Positions 1 to 12,300 of a DNA stretch of 64,000 nucleotides are shown here, one piece after another. The notes below the pieces were generated by a model. The model saw only the letters and a program-made list of their open reading frames with translations. It had not been told where the DNA came from and did not search any database. Within the stretch, counting starts at the first letter, position 1. Each line of letters opens with the position of its first letter. The translations under genes and the position numbers were made by a program. This DNA comes from Parelaphostrongylus tenuis (taxonomy: Eukaryota > Nematoda > Chromadorea > Rhabditida > Metastrongylidae): positions 868,001-932,000 of the forward strand of contig JAHQIW010002308.1 in assembly GCA_019055375.1 (NCBI GenBank), given 5' to 3'.

Positions 1-165
1 AATTTCCTTTCGTATCAATGTCTAAAAGGCTTTTTCGAAAACGGACGACGCGGGGCTGTAGCCTGAAGTTTCAGCTTTCGAATGGTTACTAACACTCCTA
101 TTAAAAGTTCCCATCCAACGAATGAGATGGGTTTTTCATTTGTTCCTATAACCAAAAACAATCTT
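1..165. mobile_element. Fragment of palindromic DNA element
   Basis: Contains the right-arm blocks AGCTTTCGAATGGTTACTAA and CACTCCTATTAAAAGTTCCC found in the other copies. Cut by the window edge. Confidence 0.6.
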
Positions 166-3100
166 TAAAACTGCCCTTTAGCTGGGGTGTGATGTTCTAA
201 ATATACATGCAAGGCTGTTGTGCGAGTTATATCTGGAACATTCGACCCCAGGCGGAAGTTGAACCCGTATTTCACCCATCCCGGGACTCGTGGTCGTACA
301 CCACCGAGGCCACCACTTTTCTACCACTCTTTCTTCGATATGAACTCTCGTAACTGTCAGTGACTAGCCTCAGGCTGGTCTGGTCATCTAAGCTCATATC
401 GGAATTAAACCCAGTTAAGCTGACAGCTTTCATGAATGAGTGCCCCCTCCCGTCCATTCGAGTGGTCATCGTCCGCTCCGCTCTTCAGCTGTCCATCCCC
501 TTCCCGTCCCATCTCATCCCGTTCGCGCCTCCCCCGAACCAGCCAGCCAGGCGTTGAGGAGGACGAGGGCGTGGCGTGCACTATGGCCGATCGATCCCCC
601 ATTCGTCATAGCCCTGGCTATTCACTAGTGACCTCAGCTTCCTGACCCAACCCTCCACAGCTAACCAAGCACTTCCGGCATCCATCCAATTAGTAATGGT
701 TCCCCCGACATGTTGAAGATTTCTGCGTTTCACGACTCCAAATGGTGATTTATCACAGAAAAAATCAGTGATTAAATGATCTGACAAATATTGATTTTTT
801 CCTAATTAAGTTTCTAAATTTGCTAAAATCTCGTCTTTCTTCGGGTCAATCACGTACTCAAAATCTCTGCCGTTCTCTTCAGGAACCTCAAAGTGCAGTC
901 TGCTCCCCAAGTCGTAATGCAGTCGTTTTTATCCTCATATATAGAGGAAGCTTTTGAAAATACCTTCCTTTATCATATGCTGATTACGAATTGATTTCAA
1001 TGCGTACTTTCATCTATCATGAGTGCTATCAATTTGTGTATTGATGATAAAGTTTCCGTTGAATCAACATCTTTCCATTTCATCGCTCTAGTGGCAGTTC
1101 ATGATGCTAGTACTATATATCCAAGAATGTTGAGTGATATGCAAATTCCGGACCTCAGGTAGAATTGAACCAGCGTGTGGTCTTTCTCACGGGTGCCTGC
1201 TAACCACTGCACCACCTGGGCTCGTGTTCTCCTATCACTCTTTCTGCGATCCTTATTGAATGTGGTCTTCAGTGGCTCGACACCCTTATTGATCACGAAA
1301 TGCTCATCAAAGTACAAGATTTTTCTATCTCAACGCTTTCATTGCAATATTATGATGTTATAACTATATGTTCATCAATGTAGAGTGATTTGTAAAGCAC
1401 TGAATCCCGAGCGGGAGAGAAACCTGCGTCTTATCTTTTCCGGTAGCATTTGCTAACCACTGCGCCACCGCGACTCTTTAGATTTTCCATATCATCTTCA
1501 TTCCTTTCTCTTCCTCTCTGAAATGAGGCCTCTCGTTGTTTTCCGTCCTATTCAGTGTATCTCACTTCCTTTGATTTCCATTCTTTGTGTCTCTTTACTC
1601 GTTTATACCACCTGATCTGACCTACAGACCCCCTGGGGCGTTTTGTTTCGCATTCTCCAAAACATTTATTTTTCTTTGGTTTTTTGAAATGCTTAGATGT
1701 TTTTGGTGCACTATCGTTTGATCCGATTATTGAGATATGAAATTGACGCGATGAACAATGGCGAGATTGTTTTTATTTCTTTGTTTTTTTTCGGATTTTA
1801 TAGATGTTGAAACGATTGCAATTATGACGCCTGACCACCTCCTTCACTACGGCTCAATTTTCGCATTACTTCAAACGATATGTGTTGGGCACAGAGGTGA
1901 ATGCTTGGGCACTTGAACAGTCTTATTCAGTTTTCTTGCCGTTTTTATTACACCACTTCTATTCGGTTCGAGCCACTTTGAAAAAACTCAAACTAAGTGA
2001 ATTAAGATTTATTATAGGCCATAATCGGTTATATATTGTCCTCATGAGCAATTAAATAGCGAATTAGTCAAGGATTCTGAGTTATATACAAGAAAATCGG
2101 CTCTACGAGGGAGCTGAAATGGCGTTTCACCTATTCCATCATGGTGTGCTAGCATTACACCACCAAGGACTCTGCTCTGTTACCACCTTCTTCGATTCAA
2201 GGCATTGATATAGCGATATAGTCTGTAATCCCAAGTATTCAGCATTAGAAAGCACCTTGTTTTTCGAATTTGTTTCATAATTAATTTTAGACGAGTGTTC
2301 TATCTGTTTTGGCTTCTGATAATCTATAGCAATCAAAGTAATGCATCTTCTCTGTCGACCACATCCAGAAACCAAGCTTAATGTTAGAATTTGTATTTTT
2401 CAAGCTACCGAAAAGATACAAAACAATTAAAATAAGGAGAAACATTTGATAGCAGTAGAAAATATACTTATTTTCGCGTCGATGTGATTCTCTCGTTGAA
2501 AATGAAAATTTTTCAAGGACAGACGCTCTTTTTATCCAAATTTCATTAAAGAACTATCTACATTGATGTTCTACCATTTGTTATCGATGTTTCCTTAAGA
2601 CCTAAATTCTGCTGCGTAAGTGCACCGATGTAAAATGCCAGGCACGCGACGCGACAACCAAGGATGTTATATGGCCCATACGGTACCCAACGCGTTGAAC
2701 CCGCTTCGATAAGTCACACTACTCACTAAATGAACTCTGAAGATTGGCTTACATTGTGTTCATTTATCTGCTAATCGGTTAGAGAAGTACGCATATTCTC
2801 AAAGGACTGCGCGGAGATTAAGTTATGGTTTGAAGTTAATAACTGAGATGAAAAGTAAAATAGTGAAAAGGTAAGTGGAAAACATGAAGTCACTCGTAGT
2901 AAGGAAAAAATAAGTAACTACTTGACAATTCAAAAATGTCTCTCTTTTTCCGCTATCAGCTTTCTATCAACCTTAGCATTGATCGAATATATCAGTATTT
3001 TCTTGATGAACTGACCCTTAAAGGAAGTTAACCAAGATTACGTGCAAAACTGGCTGATGGACGTTTTGGGATCTCACCGCTTTTTCTTTCCGTATTAGAC

Positions 3101-3508
3101 GATAAATTGTCTTACGAATTGCTGCACATGCAAATGGAGGGTCAGTCAGTCCTCTATTGATCAAGTAGTTCAGTCTTTTTTCTTGATAAGCGATCATGTG
3201 ATTAGAGCTAACCAAGTTTATTCTAATGTCACATTAAGTGACAGCCGTTTTGAGATTCTCCTTTTTTTTCGTGCTAGTCTAAAATTTGTCTTGCAAACTT
3301 TTTTTTTGCCTCATATCTACATGAAGAGTCAAGCAATCCATGTTTTTCCGGTAGATTTTTAGAGTCTTGTATACTGTTTCTAGGTTACTTGAAAATCTTC
3401 CTATACTTTTTACTGAATGAGTTGTCATAATTATCCTCCGGCATCGGATGTAGAGAACATGCTATCCTAATTCTATTCGAATGACTTTCACCTTAAACAC
3501 TATTTTAG
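1..3508. other. Region upstream of ADAM exon 1; no gene identified
   Basis: Contains a fragment of the palindromic element (1-165), pieces of the second tRNA-like family (about 225-330, 1100-1225, 1370-1475), and a C-rich GC island at 440-680. The ADAM signal-peptide exon should lie here or further left, but no convincing ATG plus hydrophobic segment with a phase-1 donor was found. Open frames in this part look like chance. Confidence 0.5.
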
Positions 3509-6369
3509 TAGAATTTCGTCAGTCAGCAACTAACAAAGCGTTTATCGGTACTATACCCGATGGTAACTACGAAGTTGTCCATCCGTTTCAAATTCGTGAT
3601 AAAAACGAACGAATGGGAATCGGTAGGAGATTTTATGTTAAATGTTATTTTTTAAGTAAATAGACAGATATTTCTCTTAACCTCCAATTCAGACACTCGC
3701 AATTATTTCCTCAAAGCTGCCGAACATTATCAGCATGTGACGATTGTTATTCGTAGCAATGCTGTCGGTCGAATTAAATTAGTTTTAGAGCGAAATAATT
3801 TTATATTTTTGAATCGGACAAGCTTTCGCAAGGTAGTCGAATCACTATTTTTTTATCAGCTGATTACCTGAATTCTCTCCACATTTATTCAGTTGGATTC
3901 GACTGGTGAGCATAGCTTTTCCAATCGTGTAGAGAATTGCTACTATCAGGGTACGGTAGCCGGCGATTCATCATCGTTCGTTGCACTTTCGTCATGTAAT
4001 GGATTGAGGTATAGGAGCTTGTTCTATAATTTTAGCTCCTTTGATAATGGTATCATATTCATAGTAATGGTGACAGTAATAGTAGCAATAACAATAATCA
4101 ATAAAGATGTAATATTAATGGTAGTAACAGTGATCGTAATAATAATAGTAATAATCATAATAATAATGATAATACTAGTAACAATAATAGGGACAGTAAT
4201 AATAATAATATTAGTAATAATAATAATAGTAGTAACCACGATTTTGCATTTGAGTATACGGTCTTGTAATAACACTTGTAGTCTCGATCGAGGTCCCAGC
4301 GTGGGGGCCCGATACACGGGCAGTACAATCAATAATAATAATAATTATAATATTTACAGCAGTAATTATAGACCTGAATTTGCAGTGTCAAGAGTGATTT
4401 GCTCGAGAATGTATGTTCAATTTTCTACAAATTTGTATGCTCCTAATCGAGTTCAGAGCCGATTTTCTCTTAACCTAGGCATTGATTAAGTAATCCACTG
4501 TTTTTTCTGATGAGCAGACATAAGGTTGTTAACAACAGGATTTATCAAAGCAATGCTGGCTGACTTTTGGACGTTTTGATCTTCTTTGGAGCATGAAAGA
4601 TTCAAATTGATCCGCAATCTACTCAGTCGAACACTTTTATAACCTCAGCAGACAAAACCAAAGATCTCACGAATTTCATTATATTCAAAGCGTACGCGAG
4701 GTTGGCATGTCATCTTCAAAATTGATGACTGACGTTCCAGCGACTTTGCCTTTTTAGAGCCGTTTTGCCATGACTCATTAAAATAATCTTCTGGAAAGTT
4801 TACTTCAACTTGAAATTCAATGGGTTTTTGAGTTGTGAGAACAGAGGGTTGGATTGCACTTAGGCATGAGATAAATCCAATGCATATCATGGGAATATAA
4901 CAGTTTCTTATGTGAGATTTTCCCACTGAAGGCCTAGATATTGCTCGTCTTTCGTTTACACTTTGTTACAAGCCTCCGCCAAGTCCTACGATAATTATTG
5001 GAAAAGGGTCTTTCACAACGGGTGCAGTTGATGAAAATCATCGACGTTGAAGGGGAATGCACAACTACCAAATCTGCTGCTGAACGCTAGTTCTAACGTT
5101 TCTCAGTGCCGGTGACCTTGACCTCGAGGACAAATCTCGTCAGCACGTCCAACAGAGTTGGACAACGCAGATTTGATCGCTGCTTTGGAAGGTGAACCGT
5201 TGTCAAGTGCTACGCGAATTGGCAAACTTGCCTGTCCCATAGCAGAAAGTCGTAGAAAACGATGACTTTGATTTTGAAGAATAGTTTTTATTGCTTTTCT
5301 TTTGAAATTCATTCATAAATTTTCAATTCTTTGCAAGTGCCCCAGAATTTTCTTTCTAAGCTAGTACATGTGCTTCAATCCAAGTATAGTCATGGTACGT
5401 GTAAATGTTGAGGAGACTAATTCAAAAAAGCGACTCTCACTGAACCTGGGCACGAAAAATGATACCTATCTCACGAGCTGTCATTTTTCCATAGAAAGCT
5501 TACGCTTGGCTTGGTGGCTTTTCTTCCCAATCGATAGCTAACATTCGAACGGTTTTCTCCTTCTTCGGAGCCTCATATGCTACAGGTCACCTCTGTGTTG
5601 TCACCTGTGGATAATAATAATACATCTTATCCCCAATGTGTGACAACACTTCGGTCACCTCCCCCATATAGTCAGTTTAGTTGATTGAAGGATGGCAAAG
5701 TCGCCGAAAGTTAGCCACCGTTGCACGAGATCGGAACATTCTTTAGTGAACGCTGTTCAGTGCTTTATGATTAGATAGTACTTAATATTTGAGAACAGCT
5801 AGTCCTTAATATTCGAGAACAGTTCGTGGCCGTGGTCGATTGAGATTCAGTGCAATATGTTCATTTCATTTTGCTACTATTTATGTTTAATTTCTATCTT
5901 TCAGTGAAAATATAATCAGGAATGTCCTACCATAGAGCATTTAGTGAAGAGCATCATTCAGAGGTGTAATCGCGTTCTCAAATGGGTCCACGTATGGGGT
6001 GTGGCCACTAGATGTTGGTGATAGAGGACGAAGACATCCACATATCCTATACAAAACTGTTTGGTCTAAGGACGCGAAGTGTGGCACATCTTTGGCACCT
6101 ATTGAACATATTATACGCCGTAGGGTAAGTCGACCATTTGAGGAGATTTTTCTAAACACAAACCACAGCCGATCATGGTTTTTCAGTGGCTCCTCATAAG
6201 TTTTCAATGCCAGTAGCTCTTATAAACTTGTTTTTTTGTCAAATTTAGAAGGCAGGTAGCTCTATTGCTAGATCAAGTACAAGTTAGTAAACTTCACTAT
6301 TAGTTGAGATGTTTTCAGAGGTCAAAGGCGGAGATTTCGGCAGTGCAGAAACTTGCAGGAAGTCATAAG
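3509..6369 (+). CDS. unc-71: ADAM exons 1-5: prodomain
   Basis: Five exons (3509-3622, 3693-3832, 3893-4008, 5962-6124, 6319-6369) whose phases agree (1, 0, 2, 0, 0 at the ends). They encode the reprolysin-type propeptide. Visible landmarks are [12 protein letters not shown] at the start, [11 protein letters not shown], then [16 protein letters not shown] followed by ALSSCNGLR, which is the conserved ADAM propeptide block with its Cys, then [16 protein letters not shown] and [11 protein letters not shown]. All junctions use GT-AG. The 51-bp exon 5 ([17 protein letters not shown]) is a linker supported mainly by phase and its sites. An ATG in frame at 3481 lies upstream of the exon 1 acceptor and gives no signal peptide, so I do not take it as the start. 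Confidence 0.8.
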
Positions 6370-9300
6370 GTGCGGTAATGAGAAGCAATAGAGATTGCAC
6401 TATTATTCACCTGTTTCCTAAGGCATCTTCTGTACTGACATTCTCATTTTTCAAAAGTTTCGAGAGTTCTTGTGTCTTTTCTCTAGGAATTATTCTTGAA
6501 GCTTCGAAGCGCAGTCGCTATAACCAGAGAGGAATCTGTTGCGGTCGGTCGGCCGTCTCCCATGGGTGCTCTTTTGATGTTTATTGAAGTATTCACACAT
6601 CTGTTCACTCATGCCGGATAGAGGATTGGCGCATCCATTGTCAGTAGTGATTTATCCGATTTTACGGATGTGCCTCTATTGAATGGAGCTATTATAGACC
6701 ACTAAATTTGCATGACAATCATTTCCACCCTTTGAAGTTGAGCTGATCGTTTTACTGTTGCTACAAGTTGTTCAAATGTATCGTTAGGGTTGTAAGATGA
6801 GCGCTATGTTATTGTGTAGTGAGAACTGGTGCTGTGGGACAGAGCGGTCAAGATGGACATGTTGACGTCTCCGTTCTAACGAAAGCGTCTAGTCGCATTA
6901 AACGTTCACAGTTTCCCTCGACAGAGTAGGAGAGACAAAGAGCTACCGAACAGCTTTCGGACATGACCCTTGACCTTTGCATCTGCGCTTTAAGGAATGT
7001 CCTTCACAGAAACCTCTTTTAGCTCAATTCGACGGCTTTATGCTAGTACAAGAAAGAGCTTTAACTTTTAACCTTCCCAATTTTCTTCTGACAGAGATCT
7101 TGCCATCATACATCAGAATACGCCATCATCTCCCATTGGTGGGCATTGATGATCTGCTCGATACGCTTTTTTATGCGACGCACATAAAGTATTTGAATCT
7201 ACATTTATATATTTTACTTTGTTTTTACACGATCCGTCATCACAATTTACCTTACGATTCCCAGCACCTTAGCGTTTGATTCTTTCTTCGCATTCATCCT
7301 ATTCAAAGGTTACGAATATTTTACGCATTCTGCTTGGGCTGCTGCTTAAGGATTTCGTCTTCTCTATGAATCTCATAAAATACTGGTCGAGATCACTCTC
7401 TCTACAATTCCGGGTTTAGTCGAGTTGAGGTGTCCGATGTTTGATTGCAAGGGAGAGTGGTGAGAGGTCATCAAACCACCGCCTTGCTTATCCCATTATT
7501 TCGTGATATACTCCATCAGTAACCCCTGCGATAATTTTTTCTTATTTCAAATGTGAAGCAAGTAAAAGAAAGTTCTTCATTACCTGAGCATTCTACATCA
7601 CTAATTCGGCTATAGCAAATCAGTGGAAATTTTTTCAACATCTTTTGGCCAACGGAAATATGTTGAACCCTCTCCCTGTCAGGTCATTTTGAAGTTATTT
7701 TGTAGATGTCTCTACACCGTCAACGACACAAACGAGATATGTCGAAACAAACTAAATATGTGGAATTGGCTGTCATCGGAGACCATGAATATGTTGGTTA
7801 TTCAACTTTATTTCCCCATATCTTGATTATTGAAAATTCTTAGATAGTTTTTTGTTTCATTGCTCCTTACTCATCTCATGATACCACGTTTACTGTGTTT
7901 CATTGAAGGTGAAACAACATAGATACTCAGAAGACGACTCGTTGGCCTACATGCTTGAGGCAGTCAACATTGCCGATTTTGTGAGTCACATTGTCAACGA
8001 CATGCATTTTTTCTTTTACGTATTGAATTCGAAAAGAACAAGTGTTGATTTATAGCTACAGACGGCAAATTTAGTGGTTATCCCGCTTTCTTGTAATAAA
8101 TTAAATGAGCAAAGGAAGCCGACAAATCCATTAGCGGCCCCTATTTATCCATTCTAGGCGTGGGAGAAAGAGAGGGCTTTCCGCTAAAACAATCAGTTTA
8201 ACCAGCGAGAATTGCGTAGTGGCGAGTCATTAATGAACGTATTAGTTTTGTTGGGTTACCTAAGATCTCGTCTTTCGGGAAGATCAAAGTGACCTTCGAG
8301 TCTTACGAATATATGCAACGGGTGGTTAGAAGGGAATGCATTCGTCGTAACATGTGCTTGTATGAGGATAAGGAATAAAAAGGATGAAGCTCTTGCCGTT
8401 AATCAATTCGTGAGGGATGCGCCATGCATTTGACTCCATTCTTAAGCATCGTGGAGGTAACAGTATGCATATCTGGCCCTTACAAAGAATTGGGGTGACT
8501 TAGCGATGTATCAAGTTAGTGCTGCTATTCTTCTAGACAAAGTAGTATCGATTCACCCGAATCTGAAGTGGTGGAAAGCTTGTTGAACCTTGTGTGCTGA
8601 ATTGAAGTGTCGACCACCTGTGTATCGCAGGATACCTCTAACCAATGCGCCACACGCGCCATTCTTATGATGTGTAGTATTATACAGCGATTAAGTTATA
8701 AATAAAAAACATCGTAACGGGGACACGTGCTAACCTAATCCACTGAGGCCACCGCCCGCTACCACCACCTACGATTTGGACGCAACGCAGGTTCAACTTC
8801 GGCCTTGAATTGGAAGTTTTGCATATCACTCAGCTGCTGAATATGCAGTAGTTTTACAAGTGATGCGATCTACATGGTTTAGGATTAGTACGATAATTAT
8901 TATAGGATCGCGTTTAGCAGTCAAACTCCGGCTGATATGATCAGGTCATCTTCAGATGCTTTCACGTGATCTGAATGTACGATTATCGGTTGTCTATTCT
9001 GAAGTTTGGCTGGATGTGCAAAGAGTTGATCTTTTCGAAGACATCGAAAGGACGTTAAGCGGTGTCGTCGATTATGCAACTGGGCATATCTACAATATCG
9101 GTAGGTTACCAGTTGTACAATTTGTCAATTCGTATCAGTCACTGAGTGATCGATTTGCTCCTATAGAGTAGAAAATTTTTGTTCATGGTATCATTCTAAC
9201 AAGCTCTATTGAGGATAGCGTTGATCTTATATTTTGTAGCTAAAGATGCCAGCGTTCTGTTCACCGGTGGATCGTTCGCAAACGACGAATCAATTAATTC

Positions 9301-12300
9301 TGTTTTTCGTAGTATTTGTACAGCAAGATCTACCGCTATTATTAAGGTGAGGTTTTATCTATGAGTACCGTAGCCGACACATGTGTTGGTGTCGTTAAAG
9401 TATCGAGTTTCTTGGTTGTATTGGCGGATTTGAACCCTTTGACGACTACTGGCGATCTCAGCGTGGCTAGTCATTGCAGTGAAATCAGTGTTGATTTAGT
9501 AATCAATAATCAGTTTCAACTCCGAGAACTGTCTTCTTGGGATCTTCGTTCTGATTCTCAGTTTACAAAAAAGAAAAAAGGCTCAAGAGGCTCTGAAACA
9601 GTGGATTCGATAAGCCAGTTCAGTGGGCCATTCGCGCACAAGTGTACGTATAGTCGTCAAGTCAATGGGTTCATGAACAAAGCTTTATGCTAAATATATT
9701 TCTCTATCTCTGTGAATCAGTTTATTAGTTCAATAAATCTCTGAATTGATGGTTCTCTTGCGCAAATTCCCCATTTCATGAAAAAATCAACTGTTTGGCG
9801 TTGATCTTACCGTAAATTTGCGCCATACAATGGAAATCACTCTCTTAGTGATACGTTGAGCAATATGGCATACCTTCCTTTCTGATGTTTTTTTCTTCCT
9901 ACATCTTTTCTTACTTATTCGATATTTCAACTTAAGCAAATTAAATGTTATCATGGGTGTTGTCAATGAGACCTGAACTGAAATTCAGGTAATATTTTGA
10001 AAGAAAAAAACTTAGGATGAATTTGTTCTTTGAATGTGAATCTCGTAGTAGGTACTACATCTCTATCCAGCAACACAGATTTTTTCAGTGGATTGATCAT
10101 CATATGATTGTCAATGACTGAGGAAACTTGTATAGGTAGAATATGTATAAGAGATATTTGTAGCTTTGTCTATTGGTGAGGTGCGTTATTTCAAATCTTT
10201 CTATTTTCAATTTTTTTCTCACCCTCCTTTCACTATTGTTATGGACCTCTTCAACGTATGTCTCTTACGCGCGATTTTTATGATTCATAGCCATTATATC
10301 GTGCCAATGTTGCGCTTTAAACTGTGTCCATTATTTTGTATCTTCCATCTAAAAATTCATAAGCGAGGTGATGTTGGACAACTTATGTTATACACCGCGC
10401 GCTTTATAGTCTAATGAACAGAGGTAAACTATTTGAGCGATGCTCAAAGTGGTAGTTTAAATGTGCTAACGATTCTTTAACACCCTCTTCGGCGACATTC
10501 AATCTTGATTTTCCTGCAAAATAAATGGCTTTTGATTTTTCACTGGTTTTTAACTAGCCTTGCCGGCATCCGTTCCATAGATCGCTTCTTATATTTCAAT
10601 AGCCTTTTTGTGTTTTCCTTATCCTTTATATGATCCATGTTCTCTGTACTCTCCCTCCGTTTTGATTCATATAAATCCTTTGTTTGCAAACGCGCTGTTG
10701 TAGGCATCAGATGAAGCTGTGTAAGTTATGCAAGGAATGTTACGATGCTTACATTGTGCTTCCAATACCTCATCACTGCATACAATACCCAGAAGTCATA
10801 GCGATTGGAAATTAGTAAAAATCGTATTGCTCAGCAGAAATGATCTTGTATAGTGCATGCGAAGCCATTCTGTGAAGCGAAATGAGTGTATACGCTATTT
10901 TATTGGCCGTACTATCTTGTAGAGCAATAGTCTCCTGTCAAAAATGAGCAATCAAGTGGATAAAAATGAAACAAAAATGAGGATTCTTTGATAATACTCT
11001 CTTCATAAGTGATGAACTTCACAGCTGTCTCGGATAAGAAACCCCTTGACTACAGAAAGCATAGAAAAGTAGTTCTATGTGTTGAAATAACTACCGTGGA
11101 AAAGATAAAACTCATGCCAGATACTCCCGTATCTTCAATATGGTACCTATAGAGGTCACTCGTCCAGATAGTACTACATAAATGTAAAGTTGATATCGCC
11201 AGCCAGTTCTTCTTTATCATCAACTTCATGTTTGAATTGAATATCTACCCGAACTGTTCTAACTGTCTTTTCTTTTCTTCTCTTTTTTTTTCTCAGAGTG
11301 TTTGAAGAAATATTCGTTAATCCTAGCGGCAACTTTAAATCACTACAACTAGGCTCAAATTCTATCGATATCTATAAGGACAGTAAAAGCCTACAATTTT
11401 TGTCGACCATTTAGAAATTCATTTGTCCCGGAGACGTCTACTTTTGAAATTAGGATGAGACAATTTCTTCGAAGGGTTTTCCAGCAAAGGATTGATTGTT
11501 GAAAATACTCTCAATCAGTTGTCAAAATGCTAGAAGAATGATGAATGATCGATTGATTTCCGTTGAACAATGAAAGTTTCCCTTACTGTAAGCAAAGAAC
11601 CTATAGAAAAGTCATACCATTTTTTGGTTGGAGATCGGCTTTGGAGAATGCTCATGATGTTTGTGTTGCTCAAATTAGTACTCTAAATAGGTTCTCGTAT
11701 TGGATCTATTTTTTCGCGCATTACAATACAGCTGAAAAATGGTCGTTCTTTTATATACACGAGAATCACATCTTTTTCCTTCTCGTTCAGTCAGGTAACA
11801 CTCAAGTTTCTTCACCTCTCTACTATCTTAGAAATGACAGTCGCTCTTAGACGGCGAACTTATTTTTGTTTTTTCCCGTTGATTTTTCAACAATTCCTAG
11901 TGTTTTTATTTGAGCGTAAACTTGACTTGTCAGCTCCAAATTTTAATTGCTGAGAGGCGTCGATAAACTTCTGTCATAAGTGTTCATTAGTCCGTCACGA
12001 AATCTTAGGAACTGAGCATTGCGTATTCTATGGGAGCCCTTCCGATTTTCATGTCTTGATATCAATTCGAATCGAAAGCGATGTGCTTTCCATTGTTTAA
12101 GAACATTTGTTCAACCATTTTTCAAAATCATCTTGAATTAAGTGTTGGCGGTAATTAACATGATAAACAATCAAGTCACAGTTAACTTTTTGAAGTGGTC
12201 TAAATGAGCATTGTGAGTAAGCTTACATGTACTTTGGATTTTTTCGTTGTAAGTTAAGCATGAGGTTATCATACAATTTACTCGGACAACTGACGTTTCG

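Larger units (their letters stand above)
4009..5961. other. ADAM intron 3 with AAT-type microsatellite
   Basis: Holds an imperfect trinucleotide tract of ATA/GTA/ACA units at 4050-4230 with an outlier at 4325-4360, and an imperfect inverted repeat at 5583-5662 built from a TGTTGTCAC unit. A minus-strand open frame at 4926-4645 is described separately. Nothing else was recognised. Confidence 0.6.

Noticed and set aside
4024..4332. Minus-strand Thr/Ile-rich open frame
   Set aside because: Translation of the same microsatellite.
3893..4489. 198-residue open frame rich in Ile and Val
   Set aside because: Only the first 116 bases are an exon; the rest reads through the AAT-type microsatellite.
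4500..4530. CTGATGAGCAG as a hammerhead start (also similar at 16505)
   Set aside because: No GAAA box or stem II follows at the required distance.
7623..7685. Open stretch with RKYVE just before ADAM exon 6
   Set aside because: It mimics the KYVE motif, but the true [13 protein letters not shown] lies 80 bp downstream in an exon with correct phase; the acceptor here is out of phase.
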